From NCBI GenBank assembly GCA_029721435.1, contig CM056588.1, forward strand, positions 39,201,430 to 39,265,429: 64,000 nt of DNA, in the 5' to 3' direction. Origin of the DNA: Gymnothorax reevesii. Lineage: Eukaryota > Chordata > Actinopteri > Anguilliformes > Muraenidae. The notes under the pieces were generated by a model that searched no databases, had not been told where the DNA came from, and worked only from the letters and a program-made list of their open reading frames with translations. The position numbers and the translations under genes are program-made. This document shows positions 22,191-34,305 of the stretch, one piece after another. Position 1 is the stretch's first letter. Each line of letters opens with the position of its first letter.

Positions 22191-25100
22191 TTTATCCTAG
22201 CCATTAGCATCACAGTCAGACTCCAAAAGGAGTCTAGTAAACTGGAGCATTTCCCCACAACTTTCAGTCTCTGAAATTCCTGTTTTATTTTCTGGAGTCA
22301 AAATTCCTATCAGACCAAGGTAGAGTAAAGGCTGGGACAGCATTTAATATAAATCTGATCTGACAGAAAGAGAACCAGGACAGAAATCTTCAGCATTTTT
22401 ACGTTACCATTATTTCTGAGACGAGATAATAAATTATGCCTTCTTGATCTTAAACATACAGACAACAAGACAGAGAGAGATGCACACACACCCAAACACA
22501 CACTCACACACCTTAAAATAATGAACGCAATTACTCCCATTAATAATAGCAGATTAGAGGCAACTCCGGCAGGTCCATACTCCCTGACACCTCGGGGAAT
22601 TCTAACGCTATAATCATAAACTTTGCACGTACTTTGGTCTCGTGCAGCATCTGGCTCCCCTTGTTAGCAGGTATAGGAGAAAATTAAGTAGAAATGAGTG
22701 ATATAGTATATGACAAGGTGCAGATGTTCCGGGCAGTGGGGTGATAATCCTAGTTGCGAGTAGCAGGAGGAAACTGGAGTGGCGCGGAGAATGCGCCAGC
22801 GCCGCATTTTAAAATGTAAATGTGGCGGAAAGCTCGCGCGCATGGAACAGCAGCAGTCATCCCCGGAGTGTCGCGACTAAATCACTTTCTTCTTCAGGAG
22901 AATCTTTTGTCTTCACTTAGCTCTTTTATCATTTCTCATCTCTGAGTATTTTTATGTTTTGTTTTTGCCCAAAAGCGCCCTACAGTCTAAGAAAAAATGA
23001 ATCAAACAACCGCAGTTGCTGGTGGATAATCTGTTGCTGCCAACAGCTGTCAGTGTGTAAATCCTAATGGCGAAGCGCGCGCTCGTAATTTAAGCGAAAG
23101 TCAGGTTATTCGATTCGCTGCTCGTGGAAAATGACAAATTGATTCACCAAAAGCAAGTAAGAGTTTAAATTAAGTATGAGTATTAAACGGTAATAAAGAC
23201 AGGAATGTTATAGGGTTCAATCTGTCACACTTAGCCAAAACATTTTAATGACAGATATAGTTTTGATTTGTCTTTAATGAAGTCTAAACACTCTTGTGAG
23301 ACATCTGGTTGTGGTTTGCTTTATAGACAGATGGTGACTGAAGACCTTTATGTTGTATCATTATTGCATCATTGTATAGCCTACTCATGACATGATTTGT
23401 TTGAAAAAGAAAGCTAGATGTACACAGGCAAAGGGATTATGGGAGAGAAAGTTCCTAACAGGGACTGTGTGTTAGAGGAATAGTGTTTTGAGAATTTTGT
23501 AAATGAATATCTCAGGATCATTTCTTAAATAAATACATACATACTGGAGGGGTAATTTCTTCAGTAAATTTGACAGGGATTGGGGGGGGATATTCCCTTT
23601 AAAGAAATCATTTGGGCTATTTAGTTGTTTCAGGCACACAGTGTGAGCTTATAATTGAACTTGCTCTGATTCTAGCTTGGCTCTCACCCTATCAGATACT
23701 GGTAGGTCAGGTCTATCAGATACTAAAGGCATACAAACACGCCTTCACCTCCACTGCTGCTCTACTGTAGTATGGAACAATAGTCTTAGCGCTATAGGGT
23801 GAGCTGTCTCAGATACCAGACTGACCCTGGTTCTAACTGGCTGACTGCTAAGACCAACTGTTTTTAATTAGCTGGCAGGCTCTCTTCCCACGTTTGGCCA
23901 CTGAAATTGACATTATTATGGCTTCGTTGTTGCAAAATGCTCTTAATTATAGCTTAGTGATCCAATTTTTTACCCCTTTGGTCCAACAGTGCATTGAGCA
24001 GCCTAACAGACTGCATCACAAAATCTCTTGTCATTCATGATTGTCAGGTTTGCGAACAGGCAGAGCGTTGGTGGTGTGCCAGGCGGAATTAAAGTCTCTC
24101 ATCTGCACAACAGGAGCATTAACAGCCCCCCCACCCCCCACCCCACACCACCCGCTAATGATATTACACAATGCAGGAGGAGATGGGGGACAGACCAAGC
24201 TCCTCCTAGAAAATCCGCCAAGTTCGCCACATGCAGACGTCACCCCTCCGCCCCCATTTTTTATATTTCCTGAATACTTTCAGTTACCCAAGACTTCAGC
24301 AGTCCATCAAAGACATTATATTAATAAAATATGTTTTAAATAAGAAAAAGTGAAGCCTGCGCGTTCAAACAGAATTCAAAAAATCGTCTCAGCAAGACGA
24401 TTATTTTGTGCACGCATACGCCCACAATCCCACTGCAAAACACTTAGGCTTCAGCAGTTGGCCTATGATTCATGAAATGAAATTAAAAAAGTTTTTTTTT
24501 TCTACAGCGCATTTACAAGGTACCCTCACCACTCCCCTCATGTGTCAGTATAACCAGCAATCTGTTTCCAGTCAATGGAGTTTCAGAGAAACATTCTGTT
24601 TAGCAGATCTATAATTCATCTGTTATTGTAGGGCTTGCTTTATTGCTTGGCTCACTGCCAAACAGTAAGGCTGCAGCTCACTTCCAGTGCAGAGCATCCG
24701 TACGGGGATAAATACAGCTTGCTGCCCTCTCTCGCTCTGGGACATGGAAAGTTTACTTTCCTAATAAAGAGCAGGTGCAAGCCTGTAATATTTCACTCCA
24801 GCTCCAGTCGAAACACTGTGCTGTGCTGACAGAGCAACAATGAACTCTGTGTTAAACAGCTTCCTTTTTTTTCCAAGGGTCAGTAAAATTTCTCAGTTTT
24901 GGTTTTACACTGGTTTTACTTAGGGGATTTGCTTATTTATTACTCAGCAGCACCAGGGATTTTTTTTTTTTTTTGCTCGTAAAGAAGAATTCTTTCCATA
25001 TGCAGCTTCCACATGAAAATTAACCACAGAGCACAATACAGACTGAACCGCTACGGCTTTAGATATGATTCCTATATGTGTATCCATTATACAGAATCAG

Positions 25101-25219
25101 ACATAATAATCTTGAGACGTTTACCATTGAGAAAAAAAATCGGCGAGAGGCTTAAGAATCTAAGAATGAATGAGGAAATTGAGCATACCATACCTTTCAG
25201 TGGTAATCGGCATGACTAA

Positions 25220-25815
25220 CGGTGAACTATTGCCCCAGTGAATTGCTGCCCTAGTTGCCCCAGCATAGTGATTCACTGCCCGAGTTACCCAGGCACAAAG
25301 ACTTTTTGCCCCAGTTGCCCCAGTATGCTATTTCCTCAGGTTACTTAGCAAAGTAAGTTTCTGCCACAGTTGCCCCACTCTCTCAGAAATAGGGGTACAG
25401 CAGGAGTCCATTTCTGTTCCCCAAGGTATTATGTGCCCTTCGGGGCTAATTATAGGACCTCAAGGTACCTGTGTGAACCTTTTTAGGGTCTAAAAGGTTT
25501 GGCTTGTCACCGGGGCAGTACCCTCAAAGGTACTGCTGTTGTACCTTAGAAGTGGGTTTTTATTTGTTTTGGAACATAAAAGGACCTTTTAGACCCTAAA
25601 AAGGTTCACACAGGTACCTTGAGGTCCTATAATTAGCCCCGAAGGGTACATAATACCTTGGGGAACAGAAATGGACTCCTGCTGTACCCCCATTTCTGAG
25701 AGTGCAGAGAAAGGAGACATTACCCTAAATTGCCCCAATATGCTGAGATATTGCCCTATTTGCCTCAGCACGGGGATTACCACCCTCAGTTGCCCCAGCA
25801 CGCAAAGACACTGCA
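25220..25815. repeat. degenerate GTTGCCCCAGCA tandem repeat, split by a MITE
   Basis: About ten imperfect units built on GTTGCCCCAGCAT...GATTCACTGCC at roughly 30-35-base spacing occupy 25228-25375 and 25710-25815. The MITE at 25376-25704 lies inside the array. Confidence 0.6.
25376..25704. mobile_element. MITE with ~120-bp inverted ends
   Basis: 25376-25498 and 25584-25704 are near-perfect inverted copies, starting CACTCTCTCAGAAATAGGGG and running through CCCCAAGGTATTATG, TTCGGGGCTAATTATAGGAC and ACCTTTTTAGGGTCTAAAAG. The CACTCTCAGAAAT terminus is widespread in fish. The loop is only ~85 bases. Confidence 0.8.
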
Positions 25816-28800
25816 CTGCCATATTGCTCGAGGGGTAAAAGTGGAGAGTGTGGATGGTCTGCTCAGCTGTCTTTTGTGAGGTTTTAGGTTCGCTGAGTTC
25901 ATTGCAAAAGAAGCACCACAATCTGTACAGGAACCGCTACAATCTGCAAAAAAAAGGCTCTTGAAGTTGATCTCTCTCCTTTGTACCCATAACTTGCAGC
26001 TCAAACTCCCACATTAAACTTGTGTGGTCTGGCGACCCATGGGGAAGAAATATCAAAGGCACAGAGTGATTGACTGCAGCGCGCCATGGCAACGAAGGCA
26101 AATTCAATCAACTCCTCATCTTCAGACCGCGGCGCTGCTCAAACAGATGAAGTCAGGCTTAACCCACACTGAACAGAGAATGGCTCGCTTCAATTACACA
26201 GCTTCCAGGCTTCGTTACAAACCGAAAGTCACTCACTCTATAAAAGTACCCAGCCTTTTTATGCTTGCGTAAGTTTCCACAGACAAAAGTTAAGACTTTA
26301 CAAACAGTACTTTCTCAGTTTCTCAAGTACCCGAGTTTCTTTTTCCACCATGAAAAAGGTTAGACTTTTCTCCACAAAAGGGATGTTTTACTAAAAAAAA
26401 TAAAGCACAAAGGGCATCGAAAGCTGCTGTTCCTAAAATCTGGGACGGAAGTTAGTGTTTTCCAAAGAGTTGAAAAGAGTTTGGTGCGTTATGCTGCTTA
26501 TACCACAGCTGACTCGAGGAGAAAAACAAATGCGACCAAACTGCTCTGTAATGTAGCCCTGCACCCCACAGGACTGCAGTCAAGATCATTCTCTCACTCT
26601 CTCCCGTTCAGAAGATTGAATTCTCAAGAGACGTGGCAGTACTCAAACCCCGGGCCAAATGCTGATGTTTAGATGGCATTCTACCACAGGCCCTGCAGCT
26701 GGACTCGATGACGGCCCGTGCCTTCTGCTGCAAATAATCTCCTTTCACAGTAGAGGGGAGGAAGCTAATGAGGAAACACGATCCCCCCTCTTCTTACACC
26801 CCAAATCCTGTGCGATACAACCAGAGATTCAGGGGGGTTGGAGGGGGAGGGGGAGGGGAAGGGGGGGGGGCATTCGCCTTTATTTTGAGAACCCTCAATC
26901 GAGCTCCCCATCTCAAGGTCAGGCATCGCTGAGACCAATTCGCCCTATTTTTCTACCAAAAGTTCACAGTGGTGTAAGAATGATGAGCGCTCACCTCCTG
27001 ACTGCGGTCAAGTCATGAGTTTGCTCATTATTGTTCACACAGAACATGCTTAAGTCTTTGGAGCATGGCGATGCATGGATTTTGGCTGGACTAACTCTTT
27101 TTAGCAAAATTTTGATTGTCAAATAGCATCCACCATCCCACCATCAGTAAATCTGCATTTCCGCTGCAAAGCACAGTACAACACACCTCAGCACAATAAC
27201 TGTGTGGAACACCACCCCGTGTCTGCTTGCTGCTGCTGGGATTGCCACCCTTATTGCAGGCGGGGGTCTTCGTGGTGACAGTGATGCTGAATATACTGTT
27301 GTGACATCACTAACGCATCACAGTAGCCGGAACCCGAGCCGACCACAGACCTGGCTTTACATTGTTGCTGCTGGTTGACATTTTTGAAAGAATACAGATG
27401 ACATGCTATCCGGTTACTGCCTCCTAGAACTTTTATTCGAGGTATCGACTTGTCACACAAGTCTGAAAAGTCTGTGACAACTCCATTAAACAACCTATTG
27501 CTTTTGTTATTTCTATCTTCTAGTCTCAGGTGCGCTGTAGACGGGACACTTGGAACCTCATTGGAACGGAGCCCCAAAAATCTATGCCCATACTTTTCAG
27601 TACATTTGTAACACCCACAACCTTTTACGACTGAAATGTGAAAAGAATGGCTCAGAATGACTCAAGCTGTATCGCACCTTCCAGTGGGAATGAGGCTTTA
27701 GTCCCAGAATGAAGACTAGGCTGAGAGGAATTCTGGGAGAACATGGCCAAACTACCTTATTTAAAAGAGGTCAAAAGGTTCCAGAGACCCTACCCTCCAA
27801 AGCCTCATTCCACACTTTCAGCAGCAAGAGCAGTATTATGACATCACAGCGCCATAAAGAACCGGATTGGTGCAGCTGACTAGCTCTATGGTAACAATAG
27901 CCTGTCTGTCCCCCATCCTCCTCCAATCACAGCATATTATAGAGGCAGGTGGTGCCTCTACAGACCTCACAATCAAGACTCGTAATCTAAAAAAGGACAG
28001 CTCTGTTCCTCATTAGAAACGGGGCCTCCCTATAGCTACTCTAGTTTCTGTCGGGGTCAAACAAAACAGCCCCACTCTCTAAGCACATTGCTCATTTAAT
28101 AGCTACATTTCAACATTTGCCAGAAAAATATTTTCAAAACAGCAAAATTGCAACACAGCGGTTTTGTGCCCAAATGCCAATATTAATTCATCTCCAAGTG
28201 GTGGAGGCTACATATGATTTTAACGCGTGATTTTTTTTGTGTCTGTACTTTCACCAGAGTGAAAATAGATTGAGCAAATGTGTGCCCTTCAAGCTGCAGT
28301 TCAGAACTGACTGCGGCTTTCCCGATTCCTCCGGGACGGCCCCTGAAATACTGAGACCATCTGCTGCACGAGCGCTATGGTTTCAATTTGGTTTGTGATT
28401 ATTTAGAAATACTCACTCCGCGAGACATCGCCACAAGCCGACGCATGTACAAGACCAGACTGTGTAGCTTTGTATAACAAACCTAACTACAACGAGATGG
28501 AAAACATATTGCTGGCTTATAATTAGATGGATGGTAAATTGGAAGCTGGCTCAGGAGAATCATGAAAATCATGCCCTTGCCAATGACCACTTCACACAGT
28601 ATACAGGCAGAGAGATGCGGTGGCTGAGGTTGAGCGTTTTAAGTTTTTGGTGGGCACGTGTGTGTGTGTGTGTACAACTGTGTTTGTCAGTGCCTGCTTT
28701 TCAGGCCCAAGACTAGCATATGTATTGTTTAAATTCAGAGTTTTGGGTTAGAATGCAGGGTTGCCGTGTGGTTTGTATGCACATGCTTTTGTTATCCTTG

Positions 28801-28965
28801 GAAAGAGTGCATGGACGGCTGGTTTAAATTAGGACGTCGTGCCCATCCCATCCGAAAACGGCGCGTGTGTGCGATGAGAGTGCACACTCTTCCAGTACCC
28901 CAGGACCATATATTGTACCGTGTCACAGCGTATTGGAACCCCACTGGGGAATTTAAGCACACACA

Positions 28966-29452
28966 ACACTGTGCAAAAGTCTTAAGCACTTTTAAAAAAC
29001 AATGCAGTCAGTGGAAGATGCTCTAAAAAATAATGACGTAAAAAGTTTTTTAATATTAAAGAAATAGCCAAATACTGTCAGAAATTTTTTTAAAAATATT
29101 TGGTTTAACCACCATTCTAACATTAAATGACAGGCTAATAGTTTTCAAAAGAATATTGGCTGGTAGGTTCTTCCAAGTATATTGGAGACACTACAGTTCT
29201 TTTGCAGAGTGGCTGTCTGACTTGCGTTCGTCTCTCCAGGTAATCCCAGGCAGCCTCTATGATACTGAGTTTAGGGCTCTATAGAAGCTGTGATTCTATA
29301 GAATCTGTTATTTTCACAAAATACACAACTGTAAGATTACTTTATGCAAAATATGGAATTTTCTGCTTAAAACTTAGTACACAAAAAATTCACATCTGGG
29401 ACCAAATTTATACTTTAAGAAGTCTGGGGTGTCTAAGACTTTTGCAAAGTAC
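28966..29452. mobile_element. non-autonomous mariner-type element, copy 1
   Basis: The left end ACACTGTGCAAAAGTCTTAA is mirrored by TCTAAGACTTTTGCAAAGTA at the right. The interior shares a block with the copy at 38840-39398 (GCAGAGTGGCTGTCTGACTT and CCAGGCAGCCTCTATGATAC). No transposase is present. Confidence 0.65.
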
Positions 29453-29509
29453 TTTATGTTACATACATGCTTACGATATACCCATGTCCTGTTTGGATAG
29501 TCAGAATAG

Positions 29510-29790
29510 ATTTGACATAGGGTGGTCATCTGGTAACTGTGGAGCTGCAGGTTTAAGCCCCAGGTGGGGCCTGGGATTGTGTTCTGCATCTGGAGAGTGG
29601 TAGCTGGGAAGCACCATTGGGCCCTTGGACAAAGCCCTTAAACCCTGAGCAAGGCCCTTAGCCTTCTTCTCTCTCTTTGGCTCTCCCAACTTATTGCTAT
29701 ATTCCACTGTGGGGTCCTCATAAAAGAGAAATGAGCCCTCAGTTGACTAAAGCTCCGATTAAATAATGGTAAAATATAATGTCTCATCCC
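29510..29790 (+). mobile_element. V-type tRNA-SINE remnant
   Basis: Starts with a tRNA-like box B region (GCAGGTTTAAGCCCCAGGTG) followed by the vertebrate SINE core-like CATTGGGCCCTTGGACAAAG and GAGCAAGGCCCTTAGCC. The tail lacks a clear poly(A). Confidence 0.6.
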
Positions 29791-29992
29791 ATTATAAGCT
29801 AGCCTGACTCCGCCAGCCTTCGTACTTCTGCTTAATTTAATCTCGCTTCAATACTGAGTCTGGTCACTCGGAGCTCTGCCTCGTTTACCACGGCAGAAAA
29901 TACGCCGGACCAACCAACGAACAGAAGGCGAGGCCGAGAGCCATGATGTCGCCGCTGCGCCAGGATTAAAATTGCAGTCTCCGAAATCAACA

Positions 29993-30050
29993 ATGGCCAT
30001 GGACATAGATACACGGGAGGCCATTCGCTCTGTCGTGGAGAAAATCCCAG
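29993..30050 (+). CDS. candidate first coding exon of an unidentified gene nested in an etnk2 intron
   Basis: An ATG in good context (AACAATGG) opens 19 codons reading MAMDIDTREAIRSVVEKIP, followed by CCAG|GTATCAGC, a plausible donor. The 100 bases upstream are CpG-richer than the surrounding intron, like a promoter. I do not recognise the peptide. A weak second exon with a good pyrimidine tract (TTTCTTTTTAACAG) lies at 30545-30589 and keeps an open frame, but the joined peptide is also unfamiliar. It cannot be an alternative etnk2 start spliced directly to 33237, because the phases do not match. It could be a real gene, a 5' pseudo-exon or chance. Confidence 0.3.
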
Positions 30051-33000
30051 GTATCAGCGACTTTTAGCCACATCAAGATAAATGTTTGGTTAGTTTTTTT
30101 GAATGGAAATGATGTTGTAGCGCTACTCTTTACAGGTTTCGAGAGAAGTTGTCATATCTTCTTAATATCCATCATGAAACATATGAAACAGGCACCCCGT
30201 ACATCTCTGTGAGAGACAGCCGAACCACCTCAGCTAGCTTGTAGCTTCTATTGTTATATTGCTCGCGAATTTCACACTATTTAAATTAGCATGAACTTTT
30301 TAATAGCTGTGATTTTGTTCATGTCACAAGATCTATTCGTTGTCTAAGTGTTATGCTGTCATTATCCATTAGAGCCAAACTATGTCACTATAAAGTTAGA
30401 TAGCGAGCTCGGTATGATGTTAATGCAAGTATGGTTAACGGTTCAGTTTTCGTGTCAACGCAGATTTCGTCCTAATGTAAATATTGCTTTATTTTTGCCG
30501 ATTCTGCCTTTGGGTTCGGGTCTCCTACATTTTCTTTTTAACAGCAGCAGTATCTGAAGGAAAAACGATGGCTCAACAGTTTGTTTCTTGTAAGGAGAAC
30601 AGAAAGGGCACCTTTGGTTATTTTAAGTGAATGAGTGAAGGCTTAAATTTGGTGGATGGGCATATGCATGGGTATAGTATTAACTTTAATGTACAGATCA
30701 GTTTGTTGTCACTGCATTCCTGGTGTGAAGGACTGTGTTTTCAGTGGAAGTACTAGGCGGCCGAGCTGGCGCATAACATACGTCAACGCCAAACGTTGGC
30801 GATTAGTTTACGGGTACACCAATGCTTTTAAACTTCTGACAAGCGCCCACCCACCAGGAAGTAAACATTTGTCAAGGACGACTACCCAGACTCTGTGTGC
30901 GAAGCAAAGCGAAGTAGCACAGTCTGGTTTTACTAGGCTAATTATAAGCAGCTATGAATAAATATCCTTTGACAAAGGTGTAATGTGTTAAAAGGTAATA
31001 AAATGTAACCATGTTTAAACTGCAATGCTGAGCCAACCCACCTGTTCTTTACAACAACTGGATGGTATAAAAGGGCTTTTCTAAGCACATGCCCCCTTTT
31101 TGATCTTCATGCACCTCCCCTTCAATAGGTCTTAACGGGATACTGCCGTTGTTGTACATAAATAAACTGAACATGTGTAGAAGAGCAAGCATTTCATATA
31201 TAGGGCAGATCTTGGTTTAGAAACTAAGAAACAGAAACTGTGGACACCCGCCAAGTTTTTGTTTACTTTGAAGCACAATTTGGAGACGCTAGTTACATTG
31301 TTCTTCACCAAAAAATATTTAGATGTTAGCTAGAATTCAGCAGAGTTACCCAAGAGGTTTGAAATGGTCTTATATAAATACTTGTGTCCGAATAAATACA
31401 ACGTTGTAATTGTATATCTACAGTACATCTTAAATATCTGTGGAATAGAGTAATTATGACCAGAAGCTTGCTGTGATATCAGATTAACATTGAATTTTTT
31501 TTTATACATCAGTCAAGACTCACGGGTGTACAAAGCCTAACGTCAAGCATAAATGTTAAAACAAAGAGCAGACTAAAGTATTTCAGTAAAACCTTCCGGT
31601 CTTTAAATACCCTGACTAAATCCTTCAGTTTTTCATTGCCTGTGTCTGGCATGAGGAACTAACAACCTTTGTTTTGTGCATTTAATATAAGAATAGAGAA
31701 GTGTTTTCAATAAAAATAGCATTGATAATAATTAGACAGATAAAGACAGGATGAAAATTGGAAGCATGACTCTTTCAAGGCCAGTTCCTCTTGAGAGTTC
31801 CATCTGAGAGAATTGCAAGCAACAAAATTGTATGTGAAAGTCGAAAACGACTCCATTATACCACCACAAATCAATGGAAACTCTGCAATAAAGACCAGCT
31901 TTGTGAAGCTGACAGTGTACCGTTTTTGTTGAGTCTGATTCTCAGATGCAGATCATTTCAATTCTATGGTGCTAATTAGAGGTGAACTTGTGAGTTTAGT
32001 CATAACTATTCCACGGAGGGTTTTGTGTGAAGGTTTAAAATTTTTGACACAGTTCCCCTTGCCACCTGATACGATTTTGGCCATGTTTCAGTGACCAATA
32101 CCCCTGCTATTCTGGTACTAACTATTTGGGGCTCATTTTAGTTTCCTCATCTTGCTTTGGCTACTTACATGGCCAAGTACGGCTAAATAGATCTCTTAAG
32201 CAAACACATGCAGCTAATTAGCATGCTAATCACCTGTAATCACCTGTAAAGATGCATTTTGTAACTGTGGTTAAAATACTTAATAGTATATAAGGCAATT
32301 TTCCAATACTTTGTCCACCTCATTAAATTACAGCATGTAAAGTTCATTAAATTACAGCATGTAAAGTCACAGACAATATAATTTTATAATTCAAAACTAT
32401 AGTATAAAACTAACATGAAAGTAATAAAATGTGTGATATTTACTTTTGTATGACATTAGCTACATTCTACATTACAGCTTCAAATAAATAACTAAGTAAA
32501 GAATATCATTTGGGCTGTGTTCCCACTTAAGCAGACTCAGGAATTCTAACTGTCCGCTCGCCCATAAATACCCATACAGCAGAAAGCTAAATCCTTCGGT
32601 ATCCTCTGGCCGGGAGTCCGGGTGTGTTTCGCCACTGATGTTTACCCCGATTGCTGTGTTCAGTCTAGTAAAGCAAAAGAAAAGGGAGATAATATTCTAT
32701 TATGTTAAAAGCAGATGGTGGACCCTCTTATCCCAATGCAAAATAGGAGACTCCAAACGTGTAAAGAGCGAAAGGTATGACAACCTGTGGCTTCTACCTG
32801 GGGACACAGCTCACAAATAGAGGAGCAACTGGGAGTACAAACCACAGTCCATGCAGACAACATTAAGGGTCACAGGAGACTGCATCAAACCATTATATTA
32901 TTTACTTGTCACGCCTCTCTTCACACACACACCCACACACACGCGCTACAAATAGGCAAAGTAAAAGTCCAATAATATGATGTTTCTTCACTGACCACTC

Positions 33001-33236
33001 AGTTTTGATGTGAACGGACATCATGTTTATGCAGCGAGATTCAAGAAACTGATGAGACGTAGCAAAATGGGACAAGTCTAAATACATCACCATAAATCAC
33101 GTTTCAAATTAAACACTCATGCTTACACGTACCCTCTCTCACACACGCACAGGTACACAAAAACACACATTCACAGGTAGGAGGCAGCGTTGAGCGGGAC
33201 AGCGCTGTAATAAGACACTTCCTGTTCCTCCCACAG

Positions 33237-33310
33237 GTCTCACACTTCATGTGGGGACTGTGGGCCCTCCTCCAGGCCAGATACTCCACCATTGACTTCG
33301 ACTTCCTAAG
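33237..33310 (+). CDS. etnk2: ethanolamine kinase 2-like, penultimate exon
   Basis: A 74-base exon after a 12.3-kb intron; acceptor CTCCCACAG, donor CTAAG|GTGAGT. It encodes VSHFMWGLWALLQARYSTID and then FDFL, matching the strongly conserved ASHFFWxLWALIQxxYSTIDFDFL block of ETNK1 and ETNK2. It joins in phase 0 to the preceding exon, and its last two bases (AG) complete an Arg codon with the first base of the terminal exon. The first residue is Val where the family usually has Ala. Confidence 0.92.
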
Positions 33311-34258
33311 GTGAGTGATCAGGCACTGCAGACCCAGACAGCACCGCCCCCGGGCTATAGCCTCATAAGAACCCCCCGTAAAAGCCCCTGCCGCATGCGC
33401 TAATACATACTGACCAATCATATCCACTCAACAGCCTGCTGTCTCTCTCAGCGCCGCCAGAAACAAAATCTGTGCTGTTTAAGAAAGAGGTGGAGAGAGA
33501 GAAAGGGGGGACGGGGGGTGGGGGGGGTGCAGACAGCGGGGTATTGCACTGTCATGGGTCTGTACCACAAAACTGGGAAACACAAGGAAATGGGACAAAA
33601 CCTTCTGCTACACAGCACACTGCATATCGCGGGCTCTATCAGCATTTCAACAGTGCCACGATTTCGAAGAGCTGCCGTCACTCTGTATCGATGAACTACA
33701 CTCAACGCGCAGGCTGTCAGCTTTCATATCGAGCCATTTACATCTGAAAGCAGATGTAACTGCTGCCCTTTCATGTCGCGCACTGCTGTCCAAATACTTA
33801 CGGACAGAAGGAATTCGGCTCCTCTACAAACATTGGGGAGGGTGCTGTGTGTTTGCTAGTAAGCTGGCTCGCATACAAAGGAGAAGAAAAACACTTATTT
33901 TTTTGAACTAGGATAAATAAAATATGAAAACACTAAACACTCAACTGCTTTTGTCAGAAAGCAAAGTATTTTTTCAAACACCCCATTGGGAGTTGCTTTC
34001 TTTTAAAGCAGCCAAAAAGCCACATTATTCCACGACTGGAAAAGAGCCAACAGCTCGATATCAATTTTTTTCATCATTCTCCCCAAAATGTATCAAATAT
34101 CAACCTTCCTTTCACACCGTAAATGGTGCAAATTAATTTAAACCCCAGTGATTTTTTTTTAAATGTTCACAGAAAATCGTTCTCATGCTCAGGAGAGAAC
34201 TCTGACTCTGTGTGACCGTTTGTATGTGTGTATATGCACTTCTGTACGTGTGCCTCTG

Positions 34259-34305
<47 letters not shown>

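Larger units (their letters stand above)
20981..33236 (+). other. etnk2 intron, 12.3 kb
   Basis: Contains MITEs at 21.4, 22.0, 25.4 and 29.0 kb, a V-type SINE remnant at 29.5 kb and the candidate unknown first exon at 29.99 kb. A CpG-rich patch at 22770-23110 and a polyG tract at 26830-26870 stand out. An exact 24-bp tandem duplication (CATTAAATTACAGCATGTAA plus AGTT) occurs at 32321-32367. From 26.0 to 28.9 kb and from 30.6 to 33.2 kb I recognise no exon or transposon. Confidence 0.7.

Noticed and set aside
27251..27577. 108-codon minus-strand frame with a short Gln run
   Set aside because: No domain recognised and no transposon ends or splice sites tie it to a gene.
30545..30589. Possible second exon for the unknown start at 29993
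   Set aside because: Good acceptor and donor and an open frame, but the peptide is unfamiliar and 45-base matches of this kind arise by chance in long introns.
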